Positions 8,713 to 18,308 of a DNA stretch of 64,000 nucleotides are shown one piece after another. A program made the position numbers and the translations under genes. The stretch comes from Deefgea tanakiae (lineage in GTDB: Bacteria; Pseudomonadota; Gammaproteobacteria; Burkholderiales; Chitinibacteraceae): the NCBI RefSeq assembly GCF_019665765.1, contig NZ_CP081150.1:124001-188000 (forward strand). The letters run 5' to 3'. How positions within the stretch are numbered: position 1 is the first letter of the stretch; each line of letters opens with the position of its first letter. The notes below the pieces were generated by a model that saw only the letters and a program-made list of their open reading frames with translations, was not told the origin of the DNA and ran no database searches.

Positions 8713-8734
8713 TTCGTTTTTGGATTGTTGGACC

Positions 8735-8764
8735 AAAAAAGCCATCCTGCGGGGTGGCTTTTTT
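8735..8764 (+). terminator. Rho-independent terminator of rplM-rpsI
   Basis: A run of A, then GCCATCC paired with GGGTGGC (one G-U), then a run of T. Confidence 0.85.
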
Positions 8765-8779
8765 ACGTCTGTCACTTGG

Positions 8780-8824
8780 GTATTGGCGACTGGTACTGAT
8801 CTGGCAAATCTTGTGTTTGAATAC
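8780..8824. repeat. 45-nt element, degenerate copy 2
   Basis: Starts GTATTGG and ends GAATAC at exactly the 45-nt spacing of the family. The internal arms pair poorly, so this is either a decayed copy or a chance match. It is intergenic, between rpsI and argC. Confidence 0.4.
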
Positions 8825-8942
8825 CTCGCATTGCAGCATCGATTGGCTGTCGTATTTCGAATTGCGCGCAGCGCGTGCAAGCTCACACAATGCGCGCATT
8901 TTGCTTTATTATCGCTGTGATAATTTGAACAGGGAAAAGAGC

Positions 8943-9986
8943 ATGATCAAGGTTGGGATTGTTGGCGGTACTGGATACACTGGGGTTGAATTGCTACGTT
9001 TGTTGTCGCGCCATCCTGATGTAGAGCTAAAAGCCGTGACTTCACGTAAAGAAGCCGGCATGAAAGTGGCCGAGATGTTTCCTAGCCTGCGTGGCCGTGT
9101 TGAGATTTCCTTTTCTACGCCAGAAGACGCCAAACTGACTGAGTGCGATGTGGTTTTCTTTGCGACGCCACATGGCGTGGCAATGGCGCAAGCTCGTGAA
9201 TTGCTCGACGCTGGCGTGAAAGTCATTGATTTGGCCGCTGATTTCCGTCTGAAAGATCCGGTTGAATTTGTGAAATGGTACGCGATGGAGCACAGCTGCA
9301 TCGATTTGCTCGCCGAAGCCGTGTACGGTTTGCCAGAAGTGAATCGCGTAGCGATTCAGAAAGCCCGTTTAATTGGGATGGCGGGCTGTTATCCAACTTC
9401 AGTGCAATTGGGCTTGTTGCCACTGATTGAAAACGGCCTGAAGTTAATTGAAACTAGTGGCATCATTGCCGATTGTAAATCTGGCGTGTCGGGCGCAGGT
9501 CGTAAAGCCGAAGTCGGCACGTTATTTGCAGAAAGCGCTGACAACTTTAAGGCCTATGGCGTCAAAGGCCATCGCCATTCGCCAGAAATCATGCAGGGCT
9601 TGTCTGACATTCACGGCGCACCTGTCCAATTGACTTTTGTACCGCATTTAACGCCGATGATTCGCGGTATTCATTCCACGATTTATGCGCGCTTGACTGA
9701 AGCGGGCAAAGCGGTTGATGTGCAAAAACTATTTGAAGATCGATTTGCGGGCGAACCGTTTGTCGATGTGATGCCAGCGGGTTCTTGCCCAGAAACTCGC
9801 TCGGTACGTGGAAGTAATACTGCACGTATTGCTGTACACCGCCCAGGTAATGGTGATTTGCTGGTGATACTGGTCGTTGAAGATAATTTGGTGAAGGGGG
9901 CTTCAGGCCAATCAGTGCAAGTTATGAACTTAATGTTTGGCTTGCCAGAGCAGCACGGTCTTGATGTTGTACCGTTACTGCCTTAA
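8943..9986 (+). CDS. argC: N-acetyl-gamma-glutamyl-phosphate reductase
   Basis: NADPH-dependent reduction of N-acetylglutamyl phosphate to the semialdehyde, third step of arginine synthesis, cytoplasmic. 347 residues. It has the nucleotide-binding [14 protein letters not shown] at 8-21 and the active-site Cys in [23 protein letters not shown] is the natural start; the frame runs open further upstream but without family similarity. The next gene begins 3 bp after the stop. Confidence 0.96.
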   Translation: MIKVGIVGGTGYTGVELLRLLSRHPDVELKAVTSRKEAGMKVAEMFPSLRGRVEISFSTPEDAKLTECDVVFFATPHGVAMAQARELLDAGVKVIDLAADFRLKDPVEFVKWYAMEHSCIDLLAEAVYGLPEVNRVAIQKARLIGMAGCYPTSVQLGLLPLIENGLKLIETSGIIADCKSGVSGAGRKAEVGTLFAESADNFKAYGVKGHRHSPEIMQGLSDIHGAPVQLTFVPHLTPMIRGIHSTIYARLTEAGKAVDVQKLFEDRFAGEPFVDVMPAGSCPETRSVRGSNTARIAVHRPGNGDLLVILVVEDNLVKGASGQSVQVMNLMFGLPEQHGLDVVPLLP

Positions 9987-9989
9987 TCA

Positions 9990-10712
9990 ATGCCAATCAA
10001 ACGTCTTTATCGTTTGCAAAGAGCGCGCCTAACGGCGATGCCTATGGCCTTAAAACCCCAGCTAGGGTTTAAGGCCAAGGTATTTCGTTATGTGCTATTT
10101 GTTGGGGTATTGCTTTTGGCTGCATATGCAGGAATGCGTTATGGGCAATACCAGCAAGAAATGCAGTTGGCTAAAAATGCGCAGCTGAGTCAAAATCAAA
10201 TACAAAGCAGTCAGCAGCGGCTCACTGCCTTAGAGCAAGAAAAAGCCTTGCTGGCGCAGCAGTTGACCGTGGTAGGTGCTGAGCGCGATGCGCTCAAACG
10301 CGAGCTGTCGACTCTGCTGCAAGATGCGGCGGCCACGCGCGAAACACTCTCTTTCTTTGAGTCCTTATTGCAAAGCAATGACCGCAGCCGACTCGCTAGT
10401 TTTGTGGCGTGTGAGCTGCAAACTTTGGCGCCCGATCGAATAGGTTATCGTTTACTGCTGGTGCAGGGAACAGATAAAACCACTGAATTGTCGGGGCGCT
10501 TGCAATTAAATCTGCAATTCCTTGTGGGCGGCAAGAAGCAAAGCATCGCGCTAGGGGATGATGTCTCCCCTGTTGTAAGCGTCAAGCATTACCATCGCGC
10601 AGAAGGTGAATTTAAATTGCCAGAAAACGCTGTTGGTCCGATGCTCATGGATGTACGGTTTGTTGAGGCGGAAGGTAAAAAAATACTCGCCAGTTGCCAG
10701 AAAAAAATCTAA
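9990..10712 (+). CDS. Single-pass membrane coiled-coil protein (DUF6776-like)
   Basis: 240 residues. A basic N-terminus of about 25 residues leads to one TM helix (about 31-50, VFRYVLFVGVLLLAAYAGM), then a coiled coil (about 55-115, rich in Q/L/E heptads), then a beta-rich C-terminal domain. The arrangement resembles a conserved betaproteobacterial family found next to bactofilin and erpA genes. The function is unknown. It is 3 bp after argC and 12 bp before the bactofilin gene, so it is probably co-transcribed and may anchor or position the bactofilin scaffold (inference). Confidence 0.65.
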   Translation: MPIKRLYRLQRARLTAMPMALKPQLGFKAKVFRYVLFVGVLLLAAYAGMRYGQYQQEMQLAKNAQLSQNQIQSSQQRLTALEQEKALLAQQLTVVGAERDALKRELSTLLQDAAATRETLSFFESLLQSNDRSRLASFVACELQTLAPDRIGYRLLLVQGTDKTTELSGRLQLNLQFLVGGKKQSIALGDDVSPVVSVKHYHRAEGEFKLPENAVGPMLMDVRFVEAEGKKILASCQKKI

Positions 10713-10724
10713 TAGGGGACGTCT

Positions 10725-11141
10725 GTGTTTAGCAAAAAAAAAGGCAGTACCAAAATTGATAGTTTGATTGGCCAGGGTACGACTGTCGCTGGTGACGTGA
10801 AGTTTGCCGGCGGCTTGCGGGTCGATGGCGTGATTATTGGCAATGTCAGTATGGCGGATGAAAAAACCGGTACTTTAGTCGTGAGTGAAAAAGCCCGCAT
10901 CGAAGGTAAAGTGACATGTTCGCATTTGATTTTAAATGGTGAAATTCGTGGGCCGATTGAAGTCAGCCATTATGTTGAATTGCAGGCCAAGTCGAAAATT
11001 GTGGGTGATTTGGCTTATAAAACCTTAGAAATGCACCCTGGTGCAATCATCGAAGGGCATTTGGTTCATGTCCATAATGGCAAACGCGAAGAAGTCGCGG
11101 CGGCAGACGTGCCGCGTGTCGAAGCCAAGTCGGCACAGTGA
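10725..11141 (+). CDS. Bactofilin family cytoskeletal protein
   Basis: 138 residues with the central right-handed beta-helix pattern of bactofilins (IDSLIGQGTTVAGDVKF, then LRVDGVIIGNV, KARIEGKVTCSHLILNGEIRG split over turns). Flanking tails are short and charged. Bactofilins polymerise without nucleotide and localise cell-wall or polar proteins. The GTG start at 10725 is preceded by GGGGA. The second to fifth codons lie in an A9 run (10734-10742). Co-directional with the coiled-coil membrane gene and erpA. Confidence 0.88.
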   Translation: MFSKKKGSTKIDSLIGQGTTVAGDVKFAGGLRVDGVIIGNVSMADEKTGTLVVSEKARIEGKVTCSHLILNGEIRGPIEVSHYVELQAKSKIVGDLAYKTLEMHPGAIIEGHLVHVHNGKREEVAAADVPRVEAKSAQ

Positions 11142-11211
11142 TTGACCCCGTTGGATGAGACGTGGATAATAAACCCTATCAATTTAGTCAACTATTATTT
11201 GCGGAGCTATT

Positions 11212-11562
11212 ATGAGCACTGAAACTGAGATGCCACTACCATTTGTCTTTTCTGATAATGCTGCCAGCAAAGTCAATGAATTGATTTTAGAAGAAGGCAA
11301 TCCTGATCTGAAACTACGTGTCTTTGTGACGGGTGGTGGCTGCTCAGGTTTTCAATATGGCTTCACGTTTGATGAAATCATCAATGACGACGACACGCCG
11401 ATTACTAAAAATGGTGTAACGCTGTTGGTTGATCCAATGAGTTACCAATATTTAGTCGGTGCTGAGATCGATTACGTGGAAAGCATTGAAGGCTCACAAT
11501 TCACGATTAAAAATCCGAACGCCCAGTCAACTTGCGGCTGTGGATCATCATTCTCGGTGTAA
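11212..11562 (+). CDS. erpA: Iron-sulfur cluster insertion protein ErpA
   Basis: An A-type Fe-S carrier of 116 residues that passes [4Fe-4S] clusters to apoproteins. The three conserved Cys are visible: one in GGGCSGFQY and two in CGCGSSFSV at the C-terminus. A GGAG lies 6 nt before the ATG. A strong terminator follows. Confidence 0.94.
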   Translation: MSTETEMPLPFVFSDNAASKVNELILEEGNPDLKLRVFVTGGGCSGFQYGFTFDEIINDDDTPITKNGVTLLVDPMSYQYLVGAEIDYVESIEGSQFTIKNPNAQSTCGCGSSFSV

Positions 11563-11581
11563 TTCATCGATGAAGTTTTTG

Positions 11582-11607
11582 AAAAAAGAGGCGAAAGCCT
11601 CTTTTTT
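11582..11607 (+). terminator. Rho-independent terminator after erpA
   Basis: AAAAAAGAGGC - GAAA - GCCTCTTTTTT, a perfect stem with a GNRA-type tetraloop and a T tract. Confidence 0.9.
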
Positions 11608-11666
11608 TTGTTCAAAGCGCATAGCACATCGCTTCAATCTTCCAAATAAAATCCATAATAGTGGAT

Positions 11667-11711
11667 GTATCTCTGCTTGAATTTTGCTGAGCTTGCCTTG
11701 TGTTCATATAC
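11667..11711. repeat. 45-nt element, degenerate copy 3
   Basis: GTATCTC at the left end and CATATAC at the right end at exactly 45-nt spacing; the left arm resembles the copy at 15096. Internal pairing is poor. It is intergenic, between erpA and the PPK2 gene. Confidence 0.45.
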
Positions 11712-11788
11712 GGTATCAAAATTGGTTTTTTGATTTCGTAATTGCGTAACTCGGACAATAATGAAAGGTCACTTTTTGGAGTCATATC

Positions 11789-13285
11789 ATGTTTGAATCG
11801 GCAGAGTTGGGGCATAAGCTCGATAAAGCGTCTTATCAGACCTTTGAGGCGGAGTTACGGCAAAATTTATTGTCGATCCAATATGATTTAAAGCAGCGCG
11901 CTGAATTTCCAGTGGTGATTTTATTGGGCGGCGTGCCGACGGCGGGCAAGGGGGAAACGGCCAATCTATTGCTTGAGTGGCTTGATCCGCGCCATATCGC
12001 GACACACGCCTTTGCCGCACCGACCGACGAAGAAGCGGCCCGCCCGCCATTTTGGCGCTATTGGCGTGTTCTTCCGCCGAAAGGCAAGATGGCGATCATG
12101 TTCGGCGGTTGGTATAGCGGACCGATGTGGGATCAAATGCAGGATCAGGCCGACCCCGGTGCGTATGAGCGCGAATTAAGCAAGATTGTGCGCTTAGAAA
12201 AAATGTTGGCCGACGAGGGCGTGTTGGTGCTGAAGTTTTGGCTGCATTTGCCCAAAGAACAGCTGAAAAAACAATTGAAAAAATTGAGTTCCGACCCGCG
12301 TACAGCATGGCGCGTTGAGAAATCCGACGAGTGGTTTTTAAAACATTACGATGAAATGATTGAGCGTTATCGTGATCTATTGCTACGCACTAATTTGGCG
12401 GACGCGCCGTGGCGAGTCGTAGAAGGTACTGATGCGAATTACCGGAGCATTTCGGTGGGGCGGCAAATTGAGGAATCGATTCGTCATCACTTGCAACGTA
12501 CGTCTGTTAAACAAAATCGGGTGGATGCCGCGCCTCTGATGGCTTCGATTGATGGTGTGCGATTGTTGGATAAATTGCCGCTGGACAATGACCTGAGCAA
12601 AGAATCCTACAAAGTTCAGTTAGAAGAGTTGCAAGGCCGGCTAAATGGTTTGACTCGCCATCCGAAGTTTAAAAATTTCTCGGTGGTGTGTGTATTTGAA
12701 GGGATGGATGCGGCAGGTAAGGGGGGCGCGATTCGTCGCATTACTGCGGCGCTGGATGCACGGCAATATCGAACTATACCGATTGCCGCTCCAACTGAAG
12801 AAGAACGCGCTCAGCCGTATTTATGGCGTTTCTGGCGGCATTTACCGCCGCATGGCCAGATTACTTTGTTCGACCGCTCATGGTATGGTCGGGTACTGGT
12901 CGAACGTGTTGAAGGATTTGCCAGCCGCGCTGATTGGATGCGAGCATATGGTGAGATCAATGACTTTGAAGCGCAAATTGGCTCAGCCAATGTGATTGTT
13001 GTGAAGTTTTGGTTGGCGATTAGCAAAGAAGAGCAACTCAATCGCTTTAATGGTCGCGAAGCGATTGAATACAAGCGTTTCAAAATCACCGAAGAAGATT
13101 GGCGTAATCGCGAGAAGTGGGATGATTATGTCACGGCAGCCAGTGATTTGATCGAGCGCACCAGTACCCCGGCAGCGCCTTGGTATTTGATTGGCGCGAA
13201 TAATAAATACCACGCTCGACTTGAGGTGCTTAGTCATTTATGTGAGCAGATCGAAGAAGCGGTTAACGCAAAGGGTCACAAATAA
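11789..13285 (+). CDS. pap: Polyphosphate:AMP phosphotransferase (two-domain PPK2)
   Basis: Transfers a phosphate from polyphosphate to AMP, giving ADP. 498 residues in two PPK2 domains. The N-terminal domain has GVPTAGKGE and a degenerate lid (FGGWYSGP); the C-terminal one has a complete P-loop (EGMDAAGKGGAIRRI) and catalytic DRSWYGRVLVE. This matches class II PPK2, where the C-terminal half is the active one. The TAA stop shares its last A with the ATG of the nitroreductase gene, so the two are translationally coupled. Confidence 0.92.
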   Translation: MFESAELGHKLDKASYQTFEAELRQNLLSIQYDLKQRAEFPVVILLGGVPTAGKGETANLLLEWLDPRHIATHAFAAPTDEEAARPPFWRYWRVLPPKGKMAIMFGGWYSGPMWDQMQDQADPGAYERELSKIVRLEKMLADEGVLVLKFWLHLPKEQLKKQLKKLSSDPRTAWRVEKSDEWFLKHYDEMIERYRDLLLRTNLADAPWRVVEGTDANYRSISVGRQIEESIRHHLQRTSVKQNRVDAAPLMASIDGVRLLDKLPLDNDLSKESYKVQLEELQGRLNGLTRHPKFKNFSVVCVFEGMDAAGKGGAIRRITAALDARQYRTIPIAAPTEEERAQPYLWRFWRHLPPHGQITLFDRSWYGRVLVERVEGFASRADWMRAYGEINDFEAQIGSANVIVVKFWLAISKEEQLNRFNGREAIEYKRFKITEEDWRNREKWDDYVTAASDLIERTSTPAAPWYLIGANNKYHARLEVLSHLCEQIEEAVNAKGHK

Positions 13286-13878
13286 TGCCGCACGCTTTAC
13301 CAGAGGTCGTTTTAGCGCAGTTGTTCACACAGGCGAGGACGCACAGTCATTGGCTGGCAAAGCCCGTGCCAGACGATTTACTGGTTAGTTTGTATGACTT
13401 AGTCAAATTCGGGCCGACTTCGGCTAATTCGTGTCCCGCGCGTTTTGTGTTTATCAAATCGGCAGAGGCCAAGGCGAGGTTAAAGCCTTGCCTGTCCGAG
13501 TCGAATATCGAGCAAACGATGTCGGCACCCGTGACGGTGATTGTGGCGCATGATTTGGCTTTTTATGATCATCTGCCTGACTTATATCCACGTGCCGATG
13601 CGCGCAGTTGGTTTATCAATGGCAGTGCCGAAAAAATCAGCCGTACGGCCTTGCAAAGCGCGACTTTGCAGGCCGCATATTTGATCATTGCTGCACGGAG
13701 TTTGGGTTTGGATTGTGGCCCGATGGGTGGGTTTACCCCAGCCTTGGTCGATGCTGAATTTTTCACAGACAGTCGCTGGAAAAGTAATTTGCTGATTAAT
13801 TTGGGTTATGGTGATGCACAGCAACTGCCGGCGCGTGATCCACGATTACCCTTTGCTGAGGTATGCTGGATAGAATAG
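13285..13878 (+). CDS. Nitroreductase family protein, RutE/HadB-like
   Basis: 197 residues, FMN-dependent nitroreductase fold. HSHWLAKPVPDDLLVSLYDL and FGPTSANSCPARFVFI are typical of the RutE (malonic semialdehyde reductase) group. No other rut gene is nearby, so a pyrimidine-degradation role is not supported by context; a general quinone or nitro reductase is equally possible. It overlaps the stop of pap by 1 nt. Confidence 0.85.
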   Translation: MPHALPEVVLAQLFTQARTHSHWLAKPVPDDLLVSLYDLVKFGPTSANSCPARFVFIKSAEAKARLKPCLSESNIEQTMSAPVTVIVAHDLAFYDHLPDLYPRADARSWFINGSAEKISRTALQSATLQAAYLIIAARSLGLDCGPMGGFTPALVDAEFFTDSRWKSNLLINLGYGDAQQLPARDPRLPFAEVCWIE

Positions 13879-14016
13879 CGGTTTAGGAAGGGGCGAATGC
13901 GAAGTATCAATGTTTCGTCAGTTTCTAAAACAATTTACATTCGGATTTAAAATTTCAATTCAAACTTGAATTGATTGGCTTTACAGCGTTTGATTTCTCA
14001 GGGAATAAAATAAAGC

Positions 14017-15096
14017 ATGGCGGATTGGAGTATTTGGCAGGCCCTCGAAGACTGGCGCAATAAACGCCACGAACTAGATCCAATTTTCGCCTACGCGGGA
14101 GTTGCTCCCGAGCTAGATAGTCAAGCTAATCGCATCGCATTGGATTTGCGCCGTAGCCCACCCACACGCCCTTTATTGTCGGGGGATAAAGCACGTGATG
14201 AAGAGGAGTTAGGGCGTTATAACGACGCTTATTTTCGCCACTATGACGATCCGCTGGATAAAGTTGAAACGCTACTGCGTCGCCCTTGGGTGCCCGAGGC
14301 GGGGCCGATTGCTGATTTGGTGCGCCAAGAGCTAAAGCGAGTGAGAGAGTTAATGCGTGATCAGCCGGGCACGCATCCTCGGTTTGATGAACTCGACGTT
14401 TTATTGCAGCACTACCTACATCTTGATCATCCGATGATTATGATTGATCCTGATGTATTGGCCGCTAGACGAAGAATGCTAATAGATGTGGCCGGATACC
14501 CACTGCAAGTACAGAATGCATTAAAAGATCCGTATAACGATAGCGTGCCACCGCTTTCGAGCAGCCAGTTTCGCGACTTATTGCACGGCAAGATGGCCGA
14601 GTATTTAGAAGCGAAATGGCTGCATTCGCGAGTGGTTACACATTGGTATATCAGTTTGGCTTTGGATGGCGCATTAGCGAGAAAAAAACGCGATGCCACT
14701 GATGACACACGAATCGCCTCGATGATGAAACGGCGCTGGCCTGCGCTTTCTGTCATTACGCCTGGATTTGATCAAGCCGATCAGATTTGGTATCTAGTGC
14801 TGACTTTGATAGCAATTGCCTGTTTGTTTTTTGAGTTTTGGTGGTACGCAGGGGTTTTGATTTTTTGGCTGTATTTATCGGTGGGTGGACACCAAAGGGA
14901 ACGCAAAGAAATCGAAGCGCGTCGTGCTCAACTGGCGGCAAGAGCGGCGAGTATGAAAACCACGCGTGATCGTTTTGCACAAAATCAAATTACTTTGGAG
15001 CGTCTTTCGTTTCAGTTGCGCCAGCTTGATGAGAAAGGCGAATATTTCGACGATACTGTATTCGCATTGTTGGGCTTACATCAGCATGAAGTATAG
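14017..15096 (+). CDS. Unrecognised membrane protein with a helical hairpin
   Basis: 359 residues; I do not recognise a family. The N-terminal 245 residues are soluble, charged and largely helical, with no signal peptide. A hydrophobic pair lies at about 255-295 (IWYLVLTLIAIACLFFEFWW, then YAGVLIFWLYLSVGG), followed by a basic coiled coil (about 295-345, RERKEIEARRAQLAARAAS). Both soluble parts would face the cytoplasm if the hairpin inserts. No operon partner. Its TAG stop abuts a 45-nt palindromic element. Confidence 0.8.
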   Translation: MADWSIWQALEDWRNKRHELDPIFAYAGVAPELDSQANRIALDLRRSPPTRPLLSGDKARDEEELGRYNDAYFRHYDDPLDKVETLLRRPWVPEAGPIADLVRQELKRVRELMRDQPGTHPRFDELDVLLQHYLHLDHPMIMIDPDVLAARRRMLIDVAGYPLQVQNALKDPYNDSVPPLSSSQFRDLLHGKMAEYLEAKWLHSRVVTHWYISLALDGALARKKRDATDDTRIASMMKRRWPALSVITPGFDQADQIWYLVLTLIAIACLFFEFWWYAGVLIFWLYLSVGGHQRERKEIEARRAQLAARAASMKTTRDRFAQNQITLERLSFQLRQLDEKGEYFDDTVFALLGLHQHEV

Positions 15097-15140
15097 TATC
15101 TCTTGCTGGCCATTAACTAATAATGCCTGGCAAGATATAC
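15096..15140. repeat. 45-nt palindromic element, copy 4
   Basis: Starts GTATCTCTTGC, ends CAAGATATAC. Nearly all positions 1-20 pair with 45-26; the mismatches are only at 5/41 and 15/31. The centre is CATTAACTAATAATG. It starts at the last base of the preceding stop codon and lies between two convergent genes. Confidence 0.8.
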
Positions 15141-15145
15141 ATATG

Positions 15146-15907
15146 TTATTGAATTATTCCCTCGACAAACATCAAGAGCTGACCTGAGTGCATCGGCGTC
15201 CACGTCTCGTTATCCGTCAACGGTTGAGTGGCAATCATCGCAACGCGATCGTTGGGCGTGGTTTCTGCTGAGAAATCAACCGCCATATCCATATCGGATA
15301 AATGCGCTACGGTAAAGGGGGCTTGCCGTACGATGTAATGCAGCACTGTGCTGCAATGAGCAAACATCGTATCGCCATCCGAAAGTAAAAAATTACAGGT
15401 GCCATGCTGCGCCAACTGTTGCGCTAGGCTTTGCATCGCAAGGTGCAACTGGGTACGGCTCGGCATTTCCTCAAATTGCCGAGCAAGCTGATCGAGTATC
15501 CAGCAAAAAGCATGTTCGCTATCGGTGCTGCCAACGGTGTGAAAGCGAGACTCGGCAAGGCTCGGTAGTTCGGTCAGATTGCCATTATGCGCAAATATCC
15601 AATACCGCCCCCACAGTTCACGTTGAAATGGATGGGTATTGGCGAGGTTGATTTGACCCTGCGTTGCTTTACGAATGTGCGCAATCACATTTTTGCTTTT
15701 GATCGGATAGCTACGGACAAGGTCTGCGACGGGGCTGCTGATAGAAGGCAGATAATCAAGAAAAAGGCGACAGCCATCCCCTTCAAAAAAAGCAATTCCC
15801 CAGCCATCGCCGTGCTCATCGGTGAGACCGCCACGGCAACGAAAACCCTCAAATGAAAATACGATATCGGTTGGGGTATTGCAATTCATTCCGAGTAGTT
15901 GGCACAT
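15146..15907 (-). CDS. Class II glutamine amidotransferase (YafJ-like)
   Basis: An Ntn-type glutaminase, 253 residues. The catalytic Cys2 follows the initiator Met (MCQLLGMNCN), which fixes the start at the ATG at 15905-15907; an in-frame TTG three codons upstream would bury the Cys. RGGLTDEHGDGWGIAFFEG and FAHNGNLTE hold the glutamine-binding residues. There is no synthetase domain, so the acceptor of the ammonia is unknown. Confidence 0.87.
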   Translation of the reverse strand: MCQLLGMNCNTPTDIVFSFEGFRCRGGLTDEHGDGWGIAFFEGDGCRLFLDYLPSISSPVADLVRSYPIKSKNVIAHIRKATQGQINLANTHPFQRELWGRYWIFAHNGNLTELPSLAESRFHTVGSTDSEHAFCWILDQLARQFEEMPSRTQLHLAMQSLAQQLAQHGTCNFLLSDGDTMFAHCSTVLHYIVRQAPFTVAHLSDMDMAVDFSAETTPNDRVAMIATQPLTDNETWTPMHSGQLLMFVEGIIQ

Positions 15908-16013
15908 TGTCGGCAACCTCTTGTTTTTGTGTAGAAAAAGCGTAAAGTGAAAGTGTATCTCTTGTGTGAACCGTTCTTAATATGAAGTCGGTGAGCGCAC
16001 AAAGGAGGTCATC

Positions 16014-17417
16014 ATGCTAGGCCGTATTCAGCGAAGTAGCGATTTATCATCGATTGCTAATTATGCCCGTTCTACACCCGTCCGTGGCGGCGGTAGTGGC
16101 TTGTCTGCGGCAGAAACCTATCAAATAAATCAACTTAATGCCGTGCGCAAGTTAAGTGCGCTAGGTTTGAACTCAGCATCGAGTGATATTGCTGCTCAGC
16201 AATTATCAAAGCGCTTTGGTAGTAGTTCAGAGGTGAAGATTTCAGCCGCCGCGCGTACGCAAGCAAGCTTGGCTGAGTTTAAATCTAAGCTGCAAGAGCA
16301 AACCGTAAGCCGCAACCCACTCAAAGTGCAAAGCTCACAGCCGGAGCTGATTACGGCAAAGCCGACTCAAGGTGGTCTATTGCTGCCAGCGCTTTCGCTG
16401 GAGATCAAGCAATTGGCGCAAAGTCAGCAAATTCAAACTCGGAATTTTTCACCTTCTGAAGCGCAAATTGGTACAGGGAAACTCCTAATTCAGCGTGCAA
16501 GTGCTGGCACTGCGCCCATTGGTGAACCTGTCACCATCAATATCACCGATCAAAATAATACGTTAGCGGGTATCGCCCAAGCGATTAACGGAAGTGGTGT
16601 AAGCATTCGCGCCGAAGTATTGCGGGATCGAGCGGGAAGCCGCTTGGAGTTGACTGGCAAGGCAACGGGGCAAGAGCAGGGGTTTGTCATTCAAGCGCTA
16701 GACAATGATGGCAACGATAGCGATGACGCTGGTTTATCAGCTTTAAATTTTGACCTGAGAAAAGGGCAGGTCGCAACGAGAGTGGCGCAAGATGCAAAGT
16801 TAACAATCGATGCACGCGATGTGATGAGTACGGATAATCAATTTGAAGACAAAATTAGCAATATTCAAGTTCAACTGCTGGGGCAGGGAAGTGTGGCGCT
16901 GAGCTTCTCCCGTGACACCGACACCGTGACGAAGAATTTTGCTGGTGTGGTAGAGCGTTACAATCAAGTTCGAGAGTCCTTGCTGGGTAATATCGATGCT
17001 GCGGCGAGTAGGGTGCGTAGTCAGTTGAGCGATAGTGTGGCCAATCTCAGTGTGGGCAAGGGCTTGGCACGGTTAGAAATTGCCGATATCGGTCTGAGTC
17101 GAGATGCTTCGGGTAAGTTGTACTTAAATGAAACACAATTGAGCCAGCAGGCACTGGCGCAACCCGAATCAGTGAATGAATTATTGAATCTGATGTCTGA
17201 AAAATTAGAGACTCAAGTGAATGCAGCTATGAATACACAGAATAGTTTTGCTAATGTGTGGCGCGGTTTACGAGCGTCAGCAGGCTTGGCAACTAATCAA
17301 GCCGTATCAAGTCTATTGCCTTCAACATCACCTAGGGAAAACCTGAGTCAGCAGCCACTCAACTCACGGGTCATGGCAGGTGTGATGCAGTACATTGCGA
17401 TTGCGCAGTATCAGTAA
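16014..17417 (+). CDS. FliD-like (flagellar hook-associated protein 2 type) domain protein
   Basis: 467 residues. The middle (about 150-250: GTGKLLIQRAS, VTINITDQNNTLAGIAQAI, GSRLELTGKATG) matches the FliD N-proximal domains, and about 300-400 (VVERYNQVRESL, IADIGLSRDASGKLYLNETQL) matches the FliD C-terminal domain. The first 140 residues are Ser/Ala/Gln-rich and resemble no FliD start. FliD caps the flagellar filament, yet no flagellar gene is near. AGGAGG precedes the ATG. It may be a second, specialised cap or a non-flagellar surface protein. Confidence 0.65.
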   Translation: MLGRIQRSSDLSSIANYARSTPVRGGGSGLSAAETYQINQLNAVRKLSALGLNSASSDIAAQQLSKRFGSSSEVKISAAARTQASLAEFKSKLQEQTVSRNPLKVQSSQPELITAKPTQGGLLLPALSLEIKQLAQSQQIQTRNFSPSEAQIGTGKLLIQRASAGTAPIGEPVTINITDQNNTLAGIAQAINGSGVSIRAEVLRDRAGSRLELTGKATGQEQGFVIQALDNDGNDSDDAGLSALNFDLRKGQVATRVAQDAKLTIDARDVMSTDNQFEDKISNIQVQLLGQGSVALSFSRDTDTVTKNFAGVVERYNQVRESLLGNIDAAASRVRSQLSDSVANLSVGKGLARLEIADIGLSRDASGKLYLNETQLSQQALAQPESVNELLNLMSEKLETQVNAAMNTQNSFANVWRGLRASAGLATNQAVSSLLPSTSPRENLSQQPLNSRVMAGVMQYIAIAQYQ

Positions 17418-17420
17418 GGA

Positions 17421-17450
17421 AAAAAGCCCACTAAAAAGTGGGCTTTTTTT
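17421..17450. terminator. Bidirectional terminator
   Basis: AAAAAGCCCACT - AAAA - AGTGGGCTTTTT, symmetric, between the convergent FliD-like gene and fabI. Confidence 0.9.
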
Positions 17451-17462
17451 GAGCGATGCGGA

Positions 17463-18248
17463 TTAACCTGCTAGTGCACCAGCGCCAATACTAAAGCCCA
17501 TGTCGACGTGCAAGATTTCACCAGTCATGCCTGAGCACAAATCAGAGAGCAAGAACGCCGTTACATTGCCGACTTCTTCTTTGGTCACATTGCGTTTGGA
17601 AGGTGTCGCTTCTGCAGCACCTTTGAGCAATTTACCAAAGTCAGAAATGCCAGCAGCAGCCAAAGTCTTGATTGGGCCTGCTGAAACACCATTAACGCGG
17701 ATTTCTTTGCTCGTACCCAGTGCCGCGGCCATATAACGAACATTCGCTTCCAGACTGGCTTTGGCCAAGCCCATCACGTTGTAGTTCGGAATGGCACGTT
17801 CTGCGCCCAAGTAAGACATCGTGACCAATGATGATTTTTCATTCAACATCGGACGCGCTGCTTTGGCGAGCGCTGCAAAACTGTATGAACTGATGTCATG
17901 AGCAATTTTGAAGTTTTCACGCGTGACTGCGTCAAGGTAATCGCCTTTAAGCGCGTCGCGTGGCGCGAAACCAATCGAATGAACCAAACCATCAAACGTC
18001 GGCCAAAACTCAGCCAAGGCAGGGAATAGCGCTTCAATTTGTTCGTCACTACCAACATCACAAGGTAGGACGATGGTTGAGTCAAAATCAGCGGCCAAAC
18101 GGGCAACGCGTTCTTTGAGTTCTTCACCCACATAGGTAAAAGCCAACTCAGCGCCTTCACGACGACAGGCCTCGGCAATGCCATAGGCGATGGAGCGATC
18201 TGACAATAGACCGCAAATTAAGATTTTTTTATTAGCGAGAAACCCCAT
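17463..18248 (-). CDS. fabI: Enoyl-[acyl-carrier-protein] reductase (NADH)
   Basis: Last reductive step of each fatty-acid elongation cycle, cytoplasmic. 261 residues. FabI-type SDR features: [15 protein letters not shown] cofactor motif, [11 protein letters not shown], and the catalytic Tyr-x6-Lys in [18 protein letters not shown]. Monocistronic. Confidence 0.96.
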   Translation of the reverse strand: MGFLANKKILICGLLSDRSIAYGIAEACRREGAELAFTYVGEELKERVARLAADFDSTIVLPCDVGSDEQIEALFPALAEFWPTFDGLVHSIGFAPRDALKGDYLDAVTRENFKIAHDISSYSFAALAKAARPMLNEKSSLVTMSYLGAERAIPNYNVMGLAKASLEANVRYMAAALGTSKEIRVNGVSAGPIKTLAAAGISDFGKLLKGAAEATPSKRNVTKEEVGNVTAFLLSDLCSGMTGEILHVDMGFSIGAGALAG

Positions 18249-18308
18249 GGGGCGACATCCTTGCTTGTGCGAATTTCGCGATTATATGATGAAAAGACTT
18301 TTTTGGGT

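Noticed and set aside
8754-8942. 63-codon in-frame extension upstream of argC
   Set aside because: It overlaps the rpsI terminator, and ArgC begins at MIKVGIVGG.
10734-10742. A9 run at the start of the bactofilin gene as a programmed frameshift site
   Set aside because: It lies within the first codons, with no alternative frame or downstream structure to support frameshifting.
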